Assembly: GCA_036426205.1 (NCBI GenBank) | Contig: CM071573.1 | Coordinates: 48,359,022-48,423,021, forward strand | Reading direction: 5' to 3' | From: Ascaphus truei | Lineage: Eukaryota; Chordata; Amphibia; Anura; Ascaphidae | DNA length: 64,000 bases | Shown: piece by piece, positions 57,101 to 64,000 of the stretch | Layout of the letters: each line of letters starts with the position of its first letter | How positions within the stretch are numbered: the stretch's first letter is position 1 | Notes under the pieces: generated by a model | What the model was told of the DNA's origin: nothing | Databases searched by the model: none | The model's input: only the letters and a program-made list of their open reading frames with translations | Made by a program: the position numbers and the translations under genes

Positions 57101-57290
57101 GTGATGGCAGATACAATAGATATCTTCAAAAAAAGGTTGGACATCTTTTTAGAAAGGAAAGTTATGCAGGGATCTTCCAAATAAGGGAACTTCCAAATAA
57201 GGGAACTTGGGAAGGATGTTGATCCAGGAAGTAATCTGATTGCCAATATTTGGAGTCGGGAAGGAATTTATTTTTCATTGAGATTATTGG
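54188..57290 (+). mobile_element. CR1 LINE, internally deleted and rearranged
   Basis: Coding pieces in order: endonuclease start (KLKCMLANARSLTDKMGELE ... EQYDIIEIT), a jump to the endonuclease end (NSDHNMVTF near 54620) showing that most of the endonuclease is deleted, and a linker (NKTKIRKENIGPF, VLNTFFASVFTREDS). RT follows: VVPIFKKGARSQLGNYRPVS, VVYLDFAK(D/A)[26 protein letters not shown], and IFADDTKLCK with FADD. The C-terminus reads LESAEKSHQINKGDG/RATKLIKGMDN then KRGFFTVRAVKMWNSFP-type sequence. The 3' tail near 57255 is GGGAAGGAATTTATTTTTC. The RT is split by an unusual duplication and insert at 55516-56331. Confidence 0.92.
55516..56331. repeat. 251-bp direct repeats flanking a 314-bp insert inside CR1
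   Basis: Copies 55516-55766 and 56081-56331 are collinear, offset 565, differing at roughly six positions by eye. They cover the CR1 RT from AGTAATGCAGTTGATG to TTTATTAATGACC. Between them, 55767-56080 is unrelated to CR1. It begins AAGAAAAAAGAGAAACACAA, includes GTGTAAGCGTGGCTGAAAGC and GCGCATGCGCAGG, and ends GTCCGTTTAGGTTAT. Confidence 0.9.
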
Positions 57291-57619
57291 ATGATATTTC
57301 ACTGTTTTTGTTTTTGTTTTGTTTGCCTTCCAGATAAATATACAGATCAATATACTGTAAGTGCAAATATAGGATAAATTATCTGTCATCTAAATTTAGC
57401 ATCGATGTTTAAATCATGTTTTAAGATGTGCCAGTGTTTGTGAATAATGTACATTTTAGAAGTGTCTCTATTGAACTGGGTAATGAAGGGAATTACATTA
57501 TCCATATTTTTAATATATAGTTTTAATATTGCAGATCTACAGTACACATATCTCCCACATTTTTCTGTGCTGATCTCAGTTCTTCTTGTGTGTAATCTCT
57601 TTCCTAAAAAAGTGTTTCT

Positions 57620-58670
57620 AGAATAGAAGACTGCTCCTTAAAAAGCTTACATTTTTTGGTGTTGACCACTTTATTCTCAACATATAGGGTAAGGTCCTAA
57701 AATTCAATGCTAGTTTTACTGGAATTGGAGGTGAAGTAGAGAATGAGTTAGTTATCGTAGAGGTACCACAAAAATTGGACATCTAATACCCCTCATGGCC
57801 AGTTTAGACAAATAAGAAGGAACTGTACCAGTTTTAAGATTTTTGTATAAAAATCACTCCGACTTGAATCATCTCCTTTCCAGATAAACACCATCATCAA
57901 TGTATCTTCACCGTAGTAGCAGGTTCTCACCAAATGGATTGTTGTGAATTAAATCCTCTTACGAAACACCCATAAAGGGGTGTATACTTTATTCCCATGG
58001 CAGTTCCTGGTATTTGCAAATAAAACTTGCTTTCAAAAAGGAAAAAATGATGACTCTGGATATATTTAATTCCCTCCACTGGTCTTTTTTAATAGGATTG
58101 TTTTGAGTAGATTTCTCCTAAATGACCTTACATTCATGCGTGTCGTGTATAATTGTCTAAAGTGAGGTCACATCGCAAGTAGACCAGATAAAATCGTAAG
58201 CCTTCTAAGGTATTTATGACCGGAGTTATATCTTTGTGATAAGAGGGAAGTAAGGAAACGTACTCCTGCAAGAATTGGACGATATATATAGGGATACATT
58301 GGAAGTAGCTGAAACAACCCCCGAGATGATGGGTCTTCTTTGAGGGATGAGTTAGAGCTTTATGGATTTTAGGTAAAAAGTTTGTCACCTTGAAAAAAGG
58401 ATTAAATAAAAATGTTAATCCCTGTTAGTTAATTATTCCTAGATCTTTACCCTTAATTAAAAATAGATACAGTGCCGTCAGGAAATTTTTGGTCGGATCT
58501 CTCTTTAAAATTTGATAAGTATTTTGGTCACCCAAGATCCTGTTCGATGCCTCAAGATAAAATTGCCTACTCATTATCACAGTACTGCCCCCCCCCCCCC
58601 CCTTATCCATCGGTTTTATGACCAATTCCCTATTGCCTGGCAATCGCTTCAACTTCCTTATTAGATAGGT
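57620..58670 (-). mobile_element. Penelope-like element RT fragment
   Basis: On the - strand: NRELVIKPMDKGGGGG (the NxxIVIxPADKGGG motif), SRQFYLEASNRILGDQNTYQ, PKIHKALTHP, and YIVQFLQEYVSLLPSYHKDI. The YIDDGV/MMVFIWKG region follows near 57890, corresponding to the catalytic YxDD...IWKG motif, then SKTSIEFLDLTLYVENKV near 57700. Frames are broken. The N- and C-terminal parts are missing or decayed. Confidence 0.85.
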
Positions 58671-58679
58671 TACTTTAAC

Positions 58680-60125
58680 TTTTATGTCTACTTTTGGTCA
58701 AAGTCATTGGTGATCAAATAAAAAAAGGTATCAATACAATTCCCCTTATGTGGAATTCAAATGTGTAGTTTAACAGTTACAGTTAAATGTATTAGCGTCA
58801 AATTATAGTATAAAATGAACTATATCCCGCACTGGATACAAAATTCAGACCGTAGGAGAGTACTTTAATTCATCATTGGTGAATGTAACATTGCTTATAT
58901 TAAACATTTCCATTGTATTAATCAGTTCATCTTTTCCCCCCGGAATGTTTGGCTCCTCTGGTACCTCTTTTGTATAGAACTTTACTTTATTTTCCTTCTC
59001 AGTGGGATGCCATAGAGATTTCCTCCCTGAGCGGAGAGAACCTGTTCCTCTGTGCCCAACTGGACAATGGTTTCCTCCATGGGTGTTTTATTTAATCTCT
59101 AAAAAAGATCTGGACCTGCTCTGATGCATATCAATGTGCCTATTAGGCCAGAATACATATTTGAACTGGTATGGTACTGTATGTACAAATATGCATGGAA
59201 CACATGTGCTTTCCACTGAATGTGTAAAACTCAGGTCCATGAGCCATTCTGCATTTTTTGAATGTTCTCCATAACAGCTTGAACCACATGCACATGTACT
59301 GTACAGTACATGCTGTAAGTACATAACGTAACTCTGTGAAACGCATGTGCATTCTACAAATTACATTCTGAGTGTACTGCATATTGCATACTCAATAATA
59401 TAGCTTTTAAATCACCAAGTGTTCAAAGCAGGCGTTGTAGTACTGTATAATCGCAACGGGCATTAATGCACATGGGTACACTGCGCCGGCAGGAACACAA
59501 AATATTAACAATTGCATTTTTTTAACATTGCATGACGTGGATACGGGTGCAATAACATCTGCTACATCTCTAAGTAAGCAAATCTGACCTAACACCAGAT
59601 AGTACTAAGAGGAAACATACTAAATACATACAAACTGGATATAATATTAGCCATGAGTAGCCACAGTGACCATGAAATCATACACAATGCATGCCTTCAA
59701 AAAGCCCATTGCTACTAAGGGGATAATGGCCACACACTAACAATAACCTAACCACAAGAATATACAAGTGGTTAATGCACCTATTAACTCTCTAAAAAAA
59801 ATTAATCACCCGCCCGAGGGGAAACTAAGTGTATTTAACACTGTCCTGCTCTACCACCTGCCATGGCTGATAGACCTGAAGGGAATGAGGCCTATAAAAA
59901 AAAAAAAAAAAGACAAAAAGTTAAAAAAACAAAACACTTTACATACAATAAAAATAATATATAATTAAAAGATTGCATGAATTACTTAATACCATTTAGG
60001 CTTTCTAGGTCACTATCAACTGAATTGTTATGCGAGGTCCCATACCTTTGTTATATTATGTGGTTCATAAATAGTTTTTATTTAGTTAAGTGGAATTTTC
60101 CCCTTCGTGTAATTATAAGTTGACA
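58680..60125. other. Intronic stretch without clear features
   Basis: Part of 58690-59100 may be more of the Penelope element's 5' portion. Around 59280-59440 palindromic GTACTGTACAGTAC words occur. A-run at about 59898-59914. Confidence 0.35.
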
Positions 60126-60128
60126 TAC

Positions 60129-60241
60129 CTTTTTCAGCAGCATTTTCTGGTAGTGCGATGTGCTGTAATGAAGTTGATTTGTCTTTCTTGACTGAACAAA
60201 AATGTATTACTTCTTCATATACATCTTGTTCTTCATTTGTA
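60129..60241 (-). CDS. VYEEV exon, most upstream adaptor exon visible
   Basis: A 113-nt exon, acceptor GCTTATTCCAG, donor AAAAG/GTATGT. Entered in phase 2 it encodes TNEEQDVYEEVIHFCSVKK, DKSTSLQHIALPENAAEK and one base. DVYEEV is an acidic tyrosine site analogous to EVYDDV in FYB1 linkers. It leaves in phase 1 and joins exactly to the ELYDDV exon. Its phase-2 entry equals the exit phase of both hSH3 second exons, so an hSH3-like exon or another phase-2 exon should lie upstream outside the window. Confidence 0.75.
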
Positions 60242-60719
60242 CTGGAATAAGCAAAGTGTGGAATTATTTTTGTTTGTTTGTAAAGTGCCAACATATTTCA
60301 CAGTCCTGTACAATGGGGGTACAAAGTTGTGTACATCAACAGAATGACATAACAAGTAATGTACATAATGTATTGATTAATGATATGCTATTATATATAA
60401 TATATTATGTATATTAATTAATATTTGAATTAGCATTTTGGGAGATTAACAAGTAGTACCACCATCATAATACAACCAATTTTCTGTACCATACGTTTGT
60501 TTTTGTTACTTTTTATTTAACAATTTCAAGACAGGTTCACAAGATATTTAATATATTTCACATAGCGCATTTTACAGAACAAAACTTGGGGATTAAATAA
60601 TATGGGGCGAAGAGGGGGGGCACACAGGTTGTAAGACAAATACAAGACATATAGTGCTACTATTAACATTTATATATATTCTTTCAGCATTAGGACTCCA
60701 GTAGATCCATACATCACCT

Positions 60720-61655
60720 AGAATCTTATTTGCTTATTAAAGTGTGTAAAGCAGGACTCCCAAGTATCAATAAATCTATTGGTGGAGTCGTGAAGATAAG
60801 CCGACAGTCTCTCGAGGTACGCCCTATCCCACAGCTTATTGCAAACACACTGGAAAGGGGGCGGGGTTTTATGTTTCCAAAAGTGAGCAATGGAGCATCT
60901 TGTTGCATTAACGATATGAGTGATTAATTTAGACTCCAGGTTGCTTAAATTATGAATTGGCACCCCCAGAATCCCAAAGAGGGGGTTTCTAGGAATACAG
61001 AAGCAGATACCTCTTCTGCCAATTGGAGAATTTTGTCACATATTTTAATTTACTTTTAATTTAATGGGTTTAATTTTAGGACATTCCCACCAGATATGTT
61101 GGATGGAGCCCAGGTTGCCACATTCCCTCCAGCACATAAGTGAAACATTTGGATAAATTAAGTTTAATTTTACCGGGGCGTAGTACCAACGATATAGAAT
61201 TTTATAATCCTTACACAGGTGGACTTTTTACCTGCTGCTTCCCAAATATCTTGCCACGTTTCCATATCTATAGTTATGTTAATGTCCCTCTCCCATGCCA
61301 ACATATAATTGTCTATTTTAGGGTCCCTAGGGATGTTACGAATTGCATGGGAGAGGACAGACTCTGCTGCTGTTCAATGAATATTGCAAATAAGAGAGGG
61401 GATAGGGGACATCCTTGATGGGTTCTTTTATTTATGGGAAATAAGGAGTAGTTGATTGCAGTGGTTTTGACTGTGACCGAGGGGGAGCTATCTATACATT
61501 TTTCACTGAATTCCATTGTTTTTAGGGTAGCGAACATGAACTGACAGTTAAGGCGGTCAAAAGCCTTTTTGGCATCTAATGATAATAGGAAGGCTGGGGA
61601 TTTGGATTGGTGAGCTATACGAGTAAGGTTGGCAAGATGTCTGGTATTGTCTAGA
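60720..61655 (-). mobile_element. L1 LINE ORF2 remnant with internal deletion
   Basis: Read from 61655 down: NTRHLANLTRIAHQSKSP, AFLLSLDAKKAFDRLNCQF (palm A), and INKRTHQGCPLSPLLFAIFIEQ. The sequence then jumps near 61370 to the post-RT region and the C-terminal block (IVNATRCSIAHFWKHKTPPP ... LWDRAYLERLSAYL ... FIDTWESCF). The YADD palm C segment is missing, so the deletion removed part of the RT and thumb. The C-terminal block differs from the L1 at 25-32 kb, indicating another L1 lineage. Confidence 0.85.
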
Positions 61656-61657
61656 AC

Positions 61658-61760
61658 AGGGGTGGGGAACGTCCGGCCCGCAGGCCGTGTAAGGCTCGAG
61701 AAATCATTTGGTCCGGCCCCCGGGAAGCAAGCCTGCAAGAATAGTTTAAAAAAAAATTTT
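61658..61760 (+). mobile_element. hAT-type terminus
   Basis: CAGGGGTGGGGAACGTCCGG continues into CCCGCAGGCCGTG, a common vertebrate hAT end. The element's other end is not visible, so it may extend through the satellites or beyond 64000. Confidence 0.7.
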
Positions 61761-62074
61761 GTTGTTGTTTTTTTTAAACTCCCCCTTTCCTGATTGGCTG
61801 CCCGTGTTGTCACTCTGCCAAGATTTTTTTTTTGGCCCACCCTGTTCCTACAGCACTGCCCCCCCTCCCTTCGCTCCTCCAGTAATGCCGGGCTCCCTCC
61901 CTTTAGGCTCCGCGGGCCTGCCAGTCTCTCAGCTGCACTGGCTACCTATGCAGCTCCAGCAGCCCATCCACGGGCCCCAGTTAACCCACATGCCCCTTTA
62001 TACCCCCTCCCAGACACCTTACCCACCCCAAGGGGGAAGAGGCCTTATTTTTGTGTGTGTTGCAGAGGTGGGCT

Positions 62075-62075
62075 T

Positions 62076-62127
<52 letters not shown>

Positions 62128-62580
62128 TGTGTCTGTCTCTGTCACTGTGTGTGTGTGTGTCTGTCTTTGTGTGTGTGTGTCAATGTCACTGTGTGTGTGT
62201 ATGTGTGTGTCTGGCACTGTCACTGTGTGTGTCTGGCACTGTCACTGTGTGTGTGTCTGGCACTGTCACTGTGTGTGTCTGGCACTGTCACTGTGTGTGA
62301 CTGGCACTGTTACTGTGTGTGACTGGCACTGTGTGTCTCACTGTCACTGTGTGTGTGTGTGTCACTGTCTCTGTATGTGTGTGTGTGTGTGTGTGTGTCA
62401 CTGTCTCTGTGTGTGTGTCACTGTCTCTGTGTGTGTCTCACTGTCTCTGTGTGTGTCTCACTGTCTCTGCGTGTGTCTCACTGTCACTATCTGTGTGTGT
62501 GTCTGTGTGTGTGTGTGTGTCTCACTGTCACTGTCTGTGTCACGGTCACTGTGTTTGTGTGTCACTGTCTGTGTGTGGCA
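62075..62580. repeat. GT-rich satellite with CACTGTC(A/T)CTGTGTG units
   Basis: Pure GT (62080-62118) followed by irregular units such as TGGCACTGTCACTGTGTGTG and CACTGTCTCTGTGTGTGT. Long Cys/Val/Ser-rich open frames over it are repeat artefacts. Confidence 0.95.
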
Positions 62581-62589
62581 GCAGCTGCC

Positions 62590-63012
62590 TGAGGTGATTA
62601 AGGACCTGAGTATCACCAGGGCGGCGCGGGTAAGCAGCGCTCCGGGGGGGAGAGGGTATAAGAGGAGTGGGGGATGGTGGGGAGGGGGTATAAGAGGCTT
62701 GGGGGATAGAAGAATGAGTCTGCGGTGGGAGAGACACCTCACTACTGCCTCTCCTCCTCCTCCCCACACCAGGCAGCAGTTGTGGAGGGTACCTGCTCCG
62801 ATCCTCCCCTGCTCCGCCCCCGCCCCGTGCACTTACACGGCCCTCCTCCCCACACCGGGTAGCAGTTGCGGAGGAGGGTACCTACTCTGATCCCCCCCTG
62901 CTCAGATTCCCCTCCCCCTTCCGCACTTACACGGTCCTCCTTCTCCCCACACCGAGCAGCAGTTGCGGAGGGCACCTGCTCCGATTCCCCCCCGTTCAGA
63001 TTTCCCTCCCCC

Positions 63013-63015
<3 letters not shown>
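62590..63015. repeat. GC-rich spacer with three related units
   Basis: CTCCTCCCCACACC(A/G)GG(C/T)AGCAGTTG is found at about 62756 and 62844, with a CTTCTCCCCACACCGAGCAG variant at 62940. Each is followed by GGAGGGTACCTGCTCCGATC-like sequence. This makes an imperfect tandem repeat of about 90-97 bp. No gene. Confidence 0.65.
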
Positions 63016-63067
<52 letters not shown>

Positions 63068-64000
63068 GAGAGAGTGTGTGTGTCAGAGAGAGAGTGTGTG
63101 TGTGTGTGTGTGTGTCAGAGAGAGTGTGTGTGTCAGAGAGAGTGGGTGTGTCAGAGAGAGTGGGTGTGTCAGAGAGAGTGTGTGTGTCAGAGAGAGTGTG
63201 TGTGTCAGAGAGAGTGTGTGTGCCAGAGAGAGAGAGAGATAGAGTGTGTCAGAGAGAGAGAGAGTGTGTGTCAGAGAGAGAGTGTGTGTGTGTCAGAGAG
63301 TGTGTGTGTGTGTGTGTGTGTCAGAGAGAGTGTGTGTGTCAGAGAGAGTGTGTGTGTCAGAGAGAGTGGGTGTGTCAGAGAGAGTGTGTGTGTCAGAGAG
63401 AGTGTGTGTGTCAGAGAGAGTGTGTGTGCCAGAGAGAGAGAGAGAGAGAGTGTGTGTCAGAGAGAGAGAGAGTGTGTGTCAGAGAGAGAGTGTGTCAGAG
63501 AGAGAGTGTATGTCCGAGAGAGAGAGTGTGTGTCTGAGAGAGAGAGTGTGTGTCTGAGAGAGAGAGAGAGTGTGTGTCTGAGAGAGAGTGTGTGTCTGAG
63601 AGAGAGAGTGTGTGTCTGAGAGAGAGAGTGTGTGTCTGAGAGAGCGAGCGTGTGTCTGAGAGAGAGCGAGCGTGTGTCTGAGAGAGAGAGAGTGTGTGTC
63701 TGAGAGAGAGAGAGTGTGGGTCAGAGAGAGAGTGTGTGTCTGAGAGAGAGAGAGTGTGGGTCTGACAGTCTGAGAGTGGGTCTGACAGTCTGAGAGTGGG
63801 TCTGGTAGTCTGAGAGTGGGTCTGGCAGTCTGAGAGTGGGTCTGGCAGTCTGAGAGTGGGTCTGACAGTCTGAGAGTGGGTCTGACAGTCTGAGAGTGGG
63901 TCTGACAGTCTGAGAGTGGGTCTGACAGTCTGATTGTGGGTCTGACAGTCTGAGAGTGGGTCTGAGAGAGAGTGGGTCTGACAGTCTGAGAGAGAGAGGG
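63016..64000. repeat. GA/GT compound satellite
   Basis: (GA)n at 63016-63061, then TCAGAGAGAGTGTGTGTG units of about 18-20 bp. From about 63760 these change to a 20-bp unit, GAGAGTGGGTCTGACAGTCT. The array continues to the window edge. Open frames (Arg-Glu/Val-Cys repeats) are artefacts. Confidence 0.95.

Larger units (their letters stand above)
18447..60241 (-). other. Gene: FYB/PRAM1-family adaptor with two hSH3 modules (partial, 5' end outside)
   Basis: At least ten - strand exons spread over about 42 kb build an adaptor protein of the FYB1/FYB2/PRAM1 family. In human members these are cytoplasmic immune-cell scaffolds whose YDDV-type tyrosines bind SH2 domains (for example SLP-76) and whose hSH3 domain binds acidic lipids. 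Visible order: VYEEV exon (60.1 kb), ELYDDV exon (51.4), basic helix ending RKKFQ (44.1), hSH3-1 (42.8 and 37.6), EIYDDT exon (35.4), short exon (33.1), helix ending KKKFK (24.2), hSH3-2 (23.5 and 22.1), possible end (18.4). The TRMM...RGEIL/KGEIL...LCRNS...GYV pattern resembles PRAM1 as I remember it. Two closely similar hSH3 domains are unlike PRAM1, which has one. The paralogue is therefore left open. Confidence 0.85.

Noticed and set aside
62051..62890. 279-codon open frame on the + strand (Cys/Val/Ser-rich)
   Set aside because: Produced by GT-rich satellite; no start context, domain or splice support.
62866..63619. Open frames of 218-223 codons with Arg-Glu-Arg-Glu and Val-Cys-Val repeats
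   Set aside because: Dinucleotide GA/GT repeat translated in frame; not a gene.
1..64000. CRISPR arrays, operons, tRNA or rRNA genes
   Set aside because: Direct repeats seen are satellites or transposon parts; no spacer-repeat structure, no ribosome-binding-site operon layout and no cloverleaf-type tRNA box A/box B pair was recognised.

Overview
The window looks like vertebrate genomic DNA, most likely from a frog or another amphibian with a repeat-rich genome. It has long introns, GT-AG splice sites, AATAAA signals, several kinds of non-LTR retrotransposon (L1, CR1, and a CR1/L2/Rex1-type LINE with a 2A-like motif), Penelope-like elements, a Tc1 remnant, hAT and CpG-rich MITEs, and long GT/GA microsatellites. 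No bacterial, organellar or viral gene organisation is seen. The amphibian assignment is inferred from this repeat mixture and is not proven.

Two host genes can be supported. On the + strand the window starts inside the 3' end of a gene with a collagen-like Gly-X-Y exon (1829-1892). This joins in phase to a terminal exon (3917-4073) followed by AATAAA signals near 4.2 kb. On the - strand a much larger gene runs from at least 60.24 kb to about 18.4 kb, with its 5' part beyond the right edge. Its exons encode a haematopoietic-type adaptor of the FYB/PRAM1 family: YDDV-type tyrosine motifs, a basic helix ending in KKF, and a helically extended SH3 (hSH3) domain split over a 163-nt and a 34-nt exon. 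The hSH3 module appears twice (42.9/37.6 kb and 23.5/22.1 kb) with the same exon sizes and phases, so the gene carries tandem copies of a multi-exon module.

The two genes converge, and nearly everything else is intronic or intergenic repeat. Left to right: hAT-like TIR element (0.9-1.4 kb); (TG)n (4.4-4.6); decayed L1 on - (5.6-8.1); MITE (8.3-8.6); Tc1 remnant (9.6-10.9); CpG-rich MITE with (CA)n (11.4-12.1); CR1 fragment (12.2); hAT MITEs (16.1-17.3); 24-bp minisatellite (17.4-17.6); pyrimidine-rich tract (19.0-19.5); CR1 fragment (19.7-19.9); a TA-flanked MITE (22.4-22.9) and TTAGGG-like DNA (23.2); a nearly full-length L1 on + (25.3-32.2); hAT and CpG-rich MITEs (34.1-35.1); Penelope pieces (35.8-36.3, 40.2-41.9, 57.6-58.7); a palindrome with a hammerhead-ribozyme-like core (41.37-41.49); a CpG-rich MITE (42.2-42.5); the LINE with the 2A-like motif on - (46.4-49.8); a rearranged CR1 on + (54.2-57.3); a deleted L1 on - (60.7-61.65); and GT then GA/GT satellites (62.1-64.0).

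The observations most worth following are the duplicated hSH3 module gene, the hammerhead-like palindrome, the GDIEPNPGP motif in the LINE, and the CR1 copy broken by a 314-bp insert flanked by 251-bp direct repeats.
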